From positions 570,501 through 634,500 of the forward strand of contig CANJKZ010001116.1 of NCBI GenBank assembly GCA_947471745.1: a DNA stretch of 64,000 nucleotides, read 5' to 3'. The position numbers were made by a program, and so were the translations under genes. The notes under the pieces were generated by a model. It searched no databases and was not told the DNA's origin. It saw nothing but the letters and a program-made list of their open reading frames with translations. Source of the DNA: Closterium sp. Naga37s-1 (taxonomy: Eukaryota > Streptophyta > Zygnematophyceae > Desmidiales > Closteriaceae). Below, one piece after another: positions 12,601-23,123 of this stretch; the first letter of the stretch is position 1; the number at the start of each line of letters is the position of its first letter.

Positions 12601-13532
12601 CCCTTACCATCAAATGAAGGGCTGAAGGCCTCCTGTGCACGTCTCCCACGAGTCCTTTTTCACTCTCACCCTCGCCCCCACCGTCTCCCACGAGTCCCGT
12701 TTTTCACTCTCTCACCCTCGCCCCTCCACCCCACCGTCTCCTTCTCTCACTGCCCCGCGTGCTACCGCTGTTTCTAGGGTGCAGGCCTCGTGGACGGGCG
12801 GGGGGAGGGCCTTGTGGATGCGCAGGGGGAAGGGCTCGTCAATGGACGGGAAGAGGGTTGCGCGGATGGGCGGGGAGCAGAGGGGGGTGAATGGCGACAT
12901 GTGCATGCACATGGGAACCTGGAGGGCTCGTATGGGTTGAGGCAAGACGGATGTGAGCAGGTTGCTCCTGCCGCTAATGAAGGGGCCGAGAAAAACGAGG
13001 GTCGGCAAAGAGGAGGGGAGGGGGGAGGCAAGGGCGACGAGCACGATCAGGAGAGGGGGGAGCGCAGAGATCACCAGAAGGTGGATGGAAACAAGGGAGA
13101 GGAGCAGGACGATGAGATAGACGAGGAGGAGCAGCAGCCACCGCAGCCACCGCCGCAGCAGCAGCAACAGCAAGCGCAGCAGCGGGAGGCAGCAGGACGG
13201 TGGGTGCTGGCGTTTCCGTCCATCTCAACGGCTGACTTCAAGTTTGACAGGGAGAGGGCGGCTGCAGTGGTGCTTGACTGCGTCACTGAGTTCCTCTGGC
13301 GCAACGGGGGCAGCAGTCACGGCAGCACCACTGCCAGGAGTGCGGGCGAGGGCAGAGTGGGTGCGGAGGGTCGTGAGGGTGGTGGGGACTGTGAGGGTGG
13401 TGTGGGTGGTGTCGAGGAAGGGGAGAGGGAAGGGAGCAGGTTTGAAGGGATGGTTATAAGTGGTACTGGTGCTGCCACTGCTGCTGACGATGGTGGTGGT
13501 GGTGCGGTTGCTGGCACTAATGTTGATGCTAG

Positions 13533-13568
<36 letters not shown>

Positions 13569-14667
13569 GGTAAGGGATGCACGGAGGCAAGGGGGGAACG
13601 GGAATGGGAACGGTGACAGTAACGGGGCCAGTGGAATGGGCAGCTGCAGCGTGAATGGAAACGGAAACGGAGGTGATAATAACGGTGCCAGTACCAGACA
13701 CGAACAGCCTGCAGCAGCAGCAGCAGCTAAAGAAAGACCCTCAGCACCTGGAGAAACGAGACAAGCATCACCGCCCGGAGCACCCGAGAGCAGACAAAGA
13801 TCGCCGGCAGGCGGCAACACATCGTCTACAGTGTCTGACTCCCCGCCGAAGCAAGAGACGCTTGAGCGCCGTCCAATCCTGGACGTGGTATTGGTGGATC
13901 TCTCGCCCTCCTCTGACATGCTGAGGCGAGTGAAGCGCTTGGCTCGCCAGAGGGGGCTGCCGTTCGTTGAATCTGGACGGCTTAGGCGAGGAGCGGATGG
14001 TGGAGAGAAAGACAAGGCGAGACGGTTCATTGAACCTGGGCGGGAGGGAGGAGCCGAAGGTGGGGGGAGGGGTGAGAGGGAGGAAGAGGGGCGAGGGCAT
14101 GTGGCTAGGGAAGGACCAGGAGAGGGCCGAGCTGGAGGTGCTGCTCCTGCAGCAGCAGCTGTCACTCTTGGTGCTGTCACTGCAGCTGCGGCCGCCACTG
14201 CTGCTCCTCCTGTTGCTGCTGCTGCAGGTGGTGGCAGGGGCGCTACTGGTACAGGGGCTGGAGATGTGTGTGATGGCACTGCTGCTGGAGAAGCGGGTAG
14301 AGAGGGAAGGAGGGCGGGCAGAGGTGGTGACAAGGACACGTGGGATGACAGCACACGTGGCAGATTCATTCTGCATGCTGGGGATATCACCAAGATGAGG
14401 TCGGATGGCGGCATTGAATGCCACGTCATCGCAAACTCGGCCAACTGGTAGGCTGACGTGGCATCGCATGGAATGCTGCTTCCACCATGCATCGGCACGT
14501 ACAGTAACACGTGGTACTTATTTGGCATGCGTCTCATACCCTGAGACTTCGATTATACACATTATCATAGGCGTCCATTATATGCCCATTGTGCACCGTC
14601 CAGTACTCTGTACTGAATGATATACTGTACTGTGCTTCCTCTCTTGGCTGTGCTGTGCTGTGCGTGG

Positions 14668-14738
<71 letters not shown>

Positions 14739-17700
14739 GCTCTGTGTGTGCGTGCAGCCGTCTGTTACCGGGTGGGGGTGGAGTGAATGCAGCCATCCAC
14801 AGTGCTGCCGGCCCCAGCCTCATTGAGGCTACACGGCGGAAGTGGCAGCAGCAGCAGCAGCAGCAGCAGAGGCAGCAGAGGCAACAGAATGAGACCCAGC
14901 AGCAGCAGCAGAGGCAACAGAATGAGACCCAGCAGCAGCAGCAGGCAGCGACACAGGAGAAGCAGGATCGTGTTGGGCAGCAGCAACAGCAGGAGCAGCA
15001 GACGCAGCAGCAGCATGGGGAGCATCAGGGGCATGGGCAATACCTGACTCAGCAGAAACCAAGTGGGGAAACGCACCTCTCCCCTCCTCCCCAGCCCCAT
15101 CCTCTCCTCCTCTCTCCAGGCTCTGTTCTCTCCGCGCCCCTGCCCCTCTCCTCCCCTCTAAGAGCCCGTGAGGGGGTAAGGCACGTGGTGCACGTGGTGG
15201 GACCCAATATGAATCCTCGTCGCCCCAACTGTCTGGATGGTGACTATAACGAGGGCGAGAGGCTGCTCAGGTCCGCGTATGGGGCGCTCTTTAGAGAGTT
15301 CCGCCTGCTGGCCAAGGGGGGAGAGGAGGGGCGCGCGGATAGGGCGGATGGAGGGGAGGAGGGAGTGGGGAGAGTGAGGGCGAGGGAGCAGGGTGGAGAT
15401 GGGGAGAGAGGGATGGAAGGGGGAGTGGAAGGGCGAGGAGGCTGGGGGGTTGTGGGGGAAGGTCGGGTTGGGAAAGAGGGATTGGTTGCAGCTGAGGGTG
15501 GGATGAGGGGAGAAGGGAGGAGGTGGGTGGAGGAGGCACGTGATGGGCTTGCAGGGACGAAGGTAAGAGAGTCTGTGGGAGGAGAAGAGAGGGGAAGGGA
15601 GGAGAGGGACAATGGTGGGTCGTGGGAGGATGGGGTAGGTGGCGGAGTGGGGATGAGGAGAAGAGATGGAGGTGCTGGGGGTGATTCTGGAAAGGGGAAG
15701 AGGAAAGCTCGTGAGGGTGAGAGGGACGAGGTCGACGAGAGGAGAGCAGTGGGAGCGGGGAGTAAGAGGAGAAGGGACGAGGAGGGGGGAGGTGAGAGGG
15801 AAGGCGAGGGGATTAGGGAGCTTGAAGGGAAAGAGATGGATGATGAGAAGCGAGGGGAGCAGGGGTTTGGAGGAGAAAGGAGAACGGGAGGACGGGAGAA
15901 TCTGGGAGGGGAAGCGAGGGAGCAGCAGCGCCAGCAGCAACAGCAGCAGCAAGGCAGGGAGGATTCAGGCGTGGGGAAGGGTGAAGCTGCACGAGATGCA
16001 TTTGCGGTGCTGATGGGGAGGGGCAGGAAGAGAAGGGCCGATCACCAGGTTAGGGTTGATGCCGAGGCTGCTTCAGACGTCCTCCCCGAAGCTAAGCGGC
16101 ACGCATGGGATGCGGAAATGACAACTGGAATCGGCACGGTGGCCCCGCTTCCTCCCACTATTGTTCCTGTTGCCACCACCGTCTTATTCACACCTCCAGC
16201 AGTAGAGCTTGCAGCTGCGGCATTACCAGCGACAGCAGCACCAGACGCACCAAGGGCAGCAGTAGCAGCCGCAGCTGGAGCAGCAGGCACAGAAGTGCCA
16301 GGAGTAGCAGCATCTAGCGCAGCAGCAGTAAATGCAGCAGCGGCAGGCACAGCAGCAGCAGGCACAGCGGCAGCAGGTGCAGCGGCAGCAGGTGCAGCGG
16401 CAGTAGGTGCAGCGGCAGTAGGTGCAGCGGCAGTAGGTGCAGCAACTAAGAAGGCAGCATGGGACAGGGGGCACCCCAGGGGGAGAGGCAGAGGCATAGC
16501 GTGGATCCACAGTACCAGTAACCCGCCCTGGCCGTGGATGCTGGCTGAGGCCGCTGATCCAACGGCTCAGATGGTGCAAGAGATTCGCATGCCTACAGGG
16601 GATGGTGGTGATGGTGGTGGTGGCGGCAGCACAGCTGCTGCTGCCCGTGCAGCTGCAGCTGTGCAGTTGAAAGCAGCGGCCGCAGCAGAGAGAGGGGCAA
16701 CAGCAGCGGAGGCAAGAGCAGAGTTAGACGCACGAGCAGCAGCGCTAGCACGAGCAGTGGCAGAAGCAGCAGGGAAAGAATCCTTTGACCCTGCAGGCAG
16801 GCCAGAAGGCGCCATGGTAGCGCAAGCCCCCTCCCCAACCACCGTTATGTCTTTCACCACCTCTACCACCCCTAGCAGTGACACTGGCACCGCCTCCACC
16901 TCAGCTGGGGCTGACTCCACGTCAGCCAGAGCTGATTCCACGTCAGCGGGAGGCGAGAGGGGGTTTTGGTCGCGTGGGGACAGCTCAGCAGCTGCTGCGG
17001 CTGCTGCTGTGGCGACAGGTGCTACTAGCGAAGGCTGGGGGGTTGGGGGGTCGTATGGGAGAGGGAGTATGAGGAGGGAAGGGCGTAGTGATCATAGGGA
17101 GAGGGAAGTGAGACGAAGGGAAGGTGATGGGAGTGAGTTGGGGGTTCGAATGGGTGCTGAGGAGTTGGCCAGGGTAGGGATGGGGGCGGATGGGGGAGGT
17201 GATGCTGCTCGTGCGTATGAGGGAGAGGAGGTAGAGAGGGATGCCCGTGGGCTGAACAGAAGCGGTGCTGATTTCGCTCATGCTCATTCTCATGGTGCCG
17301 CCGCCACTGCTGCTAATGCTGCTGCTGTTGGTGGTGCCAGCGGAAATGACGATTTAGCACCACTTGGGGCAGGATCAGCAGCAGCAGAAGAGTTGCCAAG
17401 TGCTGCTGATTCCCCACCAGCGGCTCAGGTGCCCTCTGTGGATCTCCAGGTGGTAACAACAGAGCGCCAGGTGCCTCTAGCAGAAGCTCAGGTGCCATTA
17501 GCTTCAGCAGGACACTTCACTACACCACCAACACACGCCTCAGGACCAACATCAGTCTCCCTCCAGCCCACTAGAGCCGAGGCTGTGGCGCAGGCTCGGG
17601 CCCAGCCAGGGTCCGAGGCTCGGGCCGAAGGTGGAGCTCAGGGTAGGGCCCAGGCTGGGGCGGGCAGGGAGATTGGGGCAGCAGCACACTCACGGCCAAT

Positions 17701-20459
17701 CTCAGCCCCTGCTCCTCCTCCCCGCCCTCCCCTTCCCCGTGCTCCTGGGGAGCTGGACCGGGCAGGAATTGCAGGCAGGCAGGCAGCAGGAGAGGCACGG
17801 TTGGGCTCTGTAGCAGGGGGGGCAGGGGAACAGGCCCTTGGCGTGTGGGTGGGCCGGGGGAGGGCAGCATTTCGACCGAATCTTGATAGGGTGGCAGAGG
17901 AAGAGGGACGAGACGGGGGGGTGGACAGGGGCGGGAATGGGGGGAATAGCGGATATGGCGGGGGTAGGGGAGAGCTGCTTCCCCAGCGAAGGGGGTTGGA
18001 GGAGGGGAGAGGTGAGGGGGAAGATGGGGAGGGTGTTGGGGGGAGGAGAGAGGGCGGCAGTGAGGGGGTGAGAGGAGAGAGGGGCTCTGGAGGTGGTATG
18101 CAGTGGTGGAGGAGGAGTGAGGGGAGGGGTGTGAGAGGGGGTGAGACGGGAGGAGAGGAAAGAGGAAATGCCGGTGGTGGAGGAGGGGAAGGAGTGGGAG
18201 GGGGAGGGGGAGCAGGAGGGGGTGTTAATTGTGGTGCGGGGGGTGGGGTCGGTGGTAGTGATGGTGGAGGCGGAGGAGTGGGGGCAGGGGGAGGAGGAAG
18301 GGCAAGTGACTTGCGAGGAGGAGGAGGGAGCGCAGGTGGAGCAGGGAGCGGAGGGGGAGGAGGAGGCGGGGGAGGGGGAGGCGGCAAGCGAAAGGAGGGG
18401 CATGGGGGGGCAGAAGGTTCCTGGAAGCACGCGCTGAGGGACATTGCAATGCGGCCTGAGAGGCACGGCGATGTGGTGCTGTTTGCCGATGCCTCCGTGG
18501 TGGTCATCCGCGATAAGTACCCCAAGGTGAGAAGACCTTTGACCTTTGAGTCGACTCAAAAGTCACTTTGTTTGCTGATGCCTCGGTGGTGGTGATTCGC
18601 GACAAGTACCCCAAGGTGAGATGGCTCTGGACTTTGAGTCGACTCAAAGTCGCTTTGTTTGCTAATTCCTCTGTGGTAGTCATTTGTGATAAATGGGTTG
18701 GTCAGTCCTCTCCGCATCAGCCTCAGCTCAGCCGGCAAGGATGAGAACATCAAGAGCTGAGGCTGATATTCCTACCTTGGATAAGAATCTCATTGCCCTT
18801 TGAAACGTTAACTCTGGGGTTTAGGGTTCAGGTTTGAAAGGTCAGGGTGTAGGCTGACAGTTGTCCCTCCATCCTTCCCCGTGTTAACCCTCACTCCACG
18901 CCAGGCCCGGCACCATCTGCTGGTGATCGCACGAACGGACGGTGTGGATCGCATCATTGACGCCACAGCGACAGATCTGCCGCTGCTGCGCCACATGCTG
19001 ACAGTCGGGCAGCTATGGGCGGCACACTCCGTTTCACCCTCCTCCTCCTCCAACCCCACTCTGGGATCCGGCAATTCACCCACCCCCAGTCCTGCCTCTC
19101 ACGCTGCACCACAACAAGTCAACTTGCCACAGAAACAACCTGAAAAGTCTCCTGATGCTGCGGCTCCAGGAGTGTCAGGTGATCGGCCAGGGGGGGGTCC
19201 AGGCAGTGAAGGCGAGCATGCGATGGAGAAGGCTCTGCCTGGGAAAGGAGGGCTGGGTGTGACTATAACGAGGGGCCGGGGACCAGGTGTGACAACAGCA
19301 GGGTCATTGCCTCCTCAGCCTCTGCGCTTCCGCTTTGGCTTCCACCAGGTGAACCTGCATGCTCTGTCAACCCACACGAGGCGATCCTGTATGCACAATC
19401 AACCCACACCATGTGTCTCAGGTGCCATCCATGCACCAGCTGCACCTGCACGCCATAAGTCAGGACCTCTAATCGTGTGGTGTATCTATTGTTATCATGA
19501 TGTGTGTGTCTATCCACATGCGTGCCATGTGTCTCAGGTGCCATCCATGCATCAGCTGCATCTGCACGCCATAAGTCAGGACCTGGACTCGCCCCATCTG
19601 AAGCACAAGAAGCATTGGAACTCCTTCGCCTCTCCTTTCTTCCGGGATGCACTTCAGGTGAGTTTCCTCTATATGAGACTCACTTGTTGTACAACTTTCA
19701 GGTGAAGCTCCACCGAAGTATTGTCCCTTAGGTGAATGACTGCTGTTAGTTGCATAGATGGCGGCTGTTAACTGTTTCTCCTTGTTGTCCCCTGTCATTG
19801 TTTCCCCACTTTATGCTAATCATTGTTGCCAAACGTCCTTGCGTTATTCACTGCCCAACATCCATCAGGTGATTTTCCAGATAGAGCAGCACGGCCATGT
19901 GCTACCAGCTCTGCCGACCACCCATATCTCCTCCTCTGTAGCCGGCCAGAATCTCTTCCCAGGCTCGGGTGAAACCTCCCCCAGGGCTCCCCCCGTTCCT
20001 CCAGAGGCAGGAGCGGGAAAAGGGAGTGGTGCAGCTGCAGCAGAGGGTGCATCTGTAGCAGAGGGTGCAGCCGTAGCAGCAGCAGAGGCATTGGGTGGGC
20101 TGGCCATAGCAGGTGATGGAGAGGGTAAGAGTGGAGAGAGGGTGGTGGGTGAGGAATCTCGAACAGCTGTAGCAGGTGGTGCTGTAGCAGGCAGTGATGT
20201 TGCAGCACGAACACGGTCAAGATTGGGTGCTTCCGATGAGCTTGTAGGAGCCTTGGAGAAAGAGGCTCGGCATCTGCTTCGGCATGAGCTTCGGTGCCAC
20301 CGGTGCCGCAGCGTACAGCCGAATCTCCCGAGGCTGAAGACGCACATCCGCACCTGTTCTGCACCCATGCCAGGTTCCCAAGTTGGTCTGGATAGCAGTG
20401 GTGGTGATGTGGCTGGTGGTAGCAGTGGAGGTGGAGGGGGGTCAGATACTAGAGACTAG
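9693..20459 (+). CDS. Aprataxin-like DNA-repair protein (kinase-like + macro + HIT + zinc finger)
   Basis: Plant aprataxin-type protein, the family of Arabidopsis bHLH140; aprataxins remove AMP from aborted DNA-ligation ends. Exons: 9693-9908, 10255-10308, 10688-10879, 11043-11477, 12778-14447, 14758-18526, 18905-19348, 19538-19657, 19869-20459. They sum to 7,491 nt (2,496 aa plus stop), all phases consistent. Walker A GPPGSGKS lies at residues 46-53, followed by VLDRCNMSVEQRAEF and FDLPVALVVQRAVNR. The macro domain is split across exons 5 and 6 (LHAGDITKMRSDGG, then LLPGGGGVNAAIHSAAGP and HVVHVVGPNMNPRRPN). The HIT domain runs from WKHALRDIAMRPERHGDVVL to QLHLHAISQDL and KKHWNSFASPFF. The C-terminal finger is ELRCHRCRSVQPNLPRLKTH. 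Long Ala, Gly and Gln runs make it more than twice the length of Arabidopsis bHLH140. The 11478-12777 intron is the least certain choice. Confidence 0.9.
10526..10603 (+). repeat. Upstream partial copy of aprataxin exon 3
   Basis: A copy of about 78 bp (codes RRRLLSGASVVLDRCNMS and on to EFL) matches the first part of exon 3 (10688-10765) with few differences. Even the cag acceptor in front is copied. The copy then runs into T/C-rich intron sequence without the rest of the exon. It lies about 160 bp upstream of the functional exon. Confidence 0.9.
10894..10963 (+). repeat. Exon 3 end fragments with GAGTCGACTC palindrome
   Basis: Just after the exon 3 donor, GAGTCGACTC (10895-10904) is followed by acgtgcagtcgcacg (exon 3 internal sequence) and by gttaaccgcgtcaaccacga (10938 onward), a diverged copy of the exon 3 end near 10846-10870. 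These are two small exon-derived pieces in the intron. Confidence 0.75.
11717..12592 (+). other. Open frame inside aprataxin intron 4
   Basis: A 291-codon open frame within the intron I chose (11478-12777). Its composition (Gly/Arg/Glu, then Ala/Val runs, a QQQQQQ tract and a Ser/Pro-rich end) resembles the disordered linkers of the flanking exons. It could be an alternative exon of the aprataxin gene or unspliced low-complexity sequence. No domain is recognisable. Confidence 0.35.
14671..14734 (+). repeat. (TG)32 microsatellite
   Basis: A pure run of 64 bases of TG repeats in the intron that splits the macro domain. It ends 23 bp before the exon start at 14758. (TG)n tracts near acceptors can influence splicing in other eukaryotes; that role here is only inference. 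Confidence 0.97.
18545..18693 (+). repeat. Duplicated end of aprataxin exon 6 with two 16-bp palindromes
   Basis: TTTGAGTCGACTCAAA occurs at 18545-18560 and again at 18633-18648. Each is followed by a copy of the exon 6 end: 18569-18615 is near-perfect (LFADASVVVIRDKYPK plus donor gtgag), and 18651-18693 is decayed. The original is at 18479-18526. The unit is palindrome + exon end + donor, repeated with a period of about 88 bp. Confidence 0.92.
19421..19472 (+). repeat. Upstream partial copy of aprataxin exon 8 (HIT motif)
   Basis: This 52-bp copy of the start of exon 8 includes the ctcag acceptor and codes VPSMHQLHLHAISQDL, the histidine-triad region itself. It stops two codons later and has no donor. 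The functional exon is at 19538-19657. Confidence 0.9.
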
Positions 20460-20876
20460 ATGCGCAAATTATCAGCAAACACAACAATGGTCGGTATAGA
20501 AAAGTATGTAGGACTAGTCATTAGGACATATCTAGAGAATTGCAAGTTAAAATCAGAAGGCCGTTTTTGCTCCTTAACTGGAATGTTTGTATTGAGGTTC
20601 GCTGTGCAAGTTCCTTGTAGATTACGGAGAAGGTTTTTCCAATTGTCAGGCCGTCCATCGCAGCCGTAGACCCACTTCGTTATTACAGGTGGCAAGACGA
20701 TAGCCGTGGATGTACTTTGTGGTTGCAATTCCATCGAGGTTTACTCTAGCAATAGGCTTCAACATGCGACATTGTGTGGCTTGCCTGAAGCAGGAAATCC
20801 ATTTCACAAGTTGCCTGTCAGAAGAACCTAACAGCATTCCGCGAACTAGCCGTTAGCTGACTACAACACCCTGAAG

Positions 20877-20960
20877 GTAAGAAGACGCACACGTTTTATT
20901 CTCAGGGTTATGTGTGTGTGAATAAGGCTGCTGAGAAGAAAGTATTTTGATGTTTTTCAG
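20877..20960 (+). other. Likely 5' UTR intron of the F-box/kelch gene
   Basis: A donor (ctgaag/gtaaga) and an acceptor after a T-rich tract (gtttttcag/gatca) define an 84-bp intron that ends five bases before the ATG at 20966. No open frame links the upstream part to the CDS. Confidence 0.55.
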
Positions 20961-20965
20961 GATCA

Positions 20966-22709
20966 ATGCTGAAGGGCGTGGTAAACCGAAGTTATAACAC
21001 TAGAAGCGCATCGGCTTCGGTAACGCCATTTCTGGATTCTCGATGTCGTGTTGAGATGGATGCGCGAAGTCCAGGCGAAGGGTCAGCCTTTCCCTTACAA
21101 TCCCTTCCGGACGAGCTCTTGCTGCAATGCCTAGCTCGCGTTTCCTCCGATTCAGACCCAGGATGCCTGCGACTCCGGGGGGTTTGCGGAAAATGGAGGA
21201 AGTTGCTGACGTCAGATAGCTTTCTGGATCTCAGACGTCAGGTCGGGAGAGCGACAGAGTGGTTGGTGACTCTGACTTGGCGAATTGAGGGAGGATTGCT
21301 CTGCAAGCTGTTCGACTCGCTCACCACCAAGTGCCAGGTTGGTAGTCCGCTCGTTGATTTTTATTATACCCATTTTTTGAAGTATGAGTGCATACACAAC
21401 CTCGTTGCGAGTGTTATCTTTTCAAGCCGTTCTTGTTTCACCACATTATTAATGTGAAGGTTTTCTTGCCTTTCGTACTGGCCTGTTGTAACTCGTTCTG
21501 TGTATGTGGCAGAGACTACCATGTTCATTTAACGGTCTTCCCCCATCCCGCCAATATTTCGGAGTGACTTCAGTCGGTCATACGGTTTACGTTATCGGTG
21601 GACAGACCATAGACAACACAGGAATAATGACTGACTTAACCTTCTCTGCTGCAGTTGACTCCTATAACCCACTGACAAACACATCAAGGTCGCTTCCGCC
21701 ACTCAAAACTCCGCGCAGCAGATTCGCGTGTTGCGCTTCTTCAGACGCGATTTTCGTTATTGGAGGTGTTACCAGCGCGTATGAGGTGCTTTCCTCGATT
21801 GAAGTGTTCGATTTGAGGCAAGAGTGCTGGCTAGAAGCATCAAGTCTGCCAGCACCCAGACAAGGAGCTCACGCACAGATCATTGGGAACCGGCTGTACG
21901 TTCTTGGGGGTTGTTCATCCCCGTTAGAAGACACAGACCCCAGCTACACCCTTTTCGTATGCGAGCTTCCGATTCTCAGTAGCAGCAGCAACACCACCAC
22001 CACAATCATACCATCCAGCAGCAGTAGCCGTCAATGCACCAGCATCGCCAATTCCAACCTCAACCCTAGACAGGCTCAACGCAGTATCAACTTGGAGTGG
22101 AGGGAAGCTGTTAGTCTACCTGTTCCACGAACTGGTTTCCAGACAGCTGTGCTTCACAACAGGTTATGTGTAATTGGTGGTGCAGCAGCTGAACCTGATG
22201 GATGGCAAGCAGCAGAGGGTCAAGTGGGAGAAGGAGGAGGTTGGGAATCAAGAGGGTGGGTGTGCTTCAATTTCCCGCTGGTATATGACCCTGGCACAGA
22301 TGAGTGGAAGCTATGGAGACAGGGTCACAGCAGCGTTCAGCCACTTTCCTCTCATGACTCGTTCTCCTCCCCATCCAACTTCCTGTTGAACCCACCTTCT
22401 TCTCCACCTTCCCTTCGGCCAATCACAGGTGCTGAGCACAGGTTGGCGTGCCAGCACAGAGCATGTAATGGTTACCAGAGCAGGGGTTACGCATGTGTAG
22501 CCCTTAATGGGGATCTTTTCCTTGTCAGGAGGTGTGACCAGAGTAGGAACAGCTACTGCAGGCACATCCACAAATTTGACATCTCCTTGGCGAATTCAGG
22601 GTATGGAGCGGCGTGGGAGTGTATACAACGAACACGGGCGTACTCTTCTCTGCTTACTGAGGCGGGAGATTGCTGGGAGCATTCCGTTGCCATAGCTATC
22701 GTCTGTTGA
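20966..22709 (+). CDS. F-box/kelch-repeat protein, two exons
   Basis: Probable substrate receptor of an SCF ubiquitin ligase: the F-box binds a SKP1-like adaptor and the kelch propeller binds the target. Exons 20966-21337 and 21513-22709 join in phase to give 522 aa. The F-box is at about residues 43-90 (FPLQSLPDELLLQCLARVSS, then LRGVCGKWRKLL). Kelch units include YFGVTSVGHTVYVIGGQT, RFACCASSDAIFVIGGVTS, GAHAQIIGNRLYVLGGCSS and GFQTAVLHNRLCVIGGAAA. A Ser/Thr/Asn-rich loop (about residues 270-310) interrupts the propeller. A second start at 21056 (MDARSPGEG) is possible. It is convergent with the UVR/NTF2-like gene. The target is unknown. Confidence 0.88.
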
Positions 22710-23123
22710 TGAAGTGCTTTATCGATGTTGCTGACTCTTCTTCACTGTTCTCCAAACTTCAGGATGTGCGGATTTTCATGGTTACGGTAGCTGTACTCCG
22801 GGAGGTACCATACGCTGTGCTTTTGACAGCTTGCTGCTATGCTTGCTCACACGGTAGTGCTTACCAACATCGCATGAGATGCAGGGAATACCAAGCTCAA
22901 TGGGCACTTCACAAGCACGATAAGTTGTTGCGCGCGGGCATGCTCTCGGGGCTCCTCCGACTTCTGAGGCAAGAATTGGGTGTTTCTGTCTGCAATTGTT
23001 GGTAAAATCAACAGAAACATTAACATGTACCGTATGTAACGGTATGTCAGTCTTTCCCAGTGACTTGCAGAATTCTTAATGCAGGGTGGAGCCCTACTGT
23101 GTTGCACCAATCCAGAGTCACTC
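22710..23123. other. Convergent 3' intergenic region
   Basis: The 414 bp between the stops of the kelch gene (plus) and the UVR/NTF2-like gene (minus). It should hold both 3' UTRs. I see no other feature. Confidence 0.5.

Noticed and set aside
13317-14537. Long minus-strand frames antisense to aprataxin exons 5 and 6
   Set aside because: Shadows of G-rich low-complexity coding DNA; the plus strand has conserved macro and HIT motifs and consistent splicing.
14660-14757. Start of the aprataxin exon within the TG repeat (Cys-Val run)
   Set aside because: The run is intronic: a clean acceptor at 14757 restores the macro-domain frame.
15158-18559. Pro/Ser/Leu-rich minus-strand frames
   Set aside because: Same cause: complement of Gly/Arg/Glu-rich coding sequence in aprataxin exon 6.
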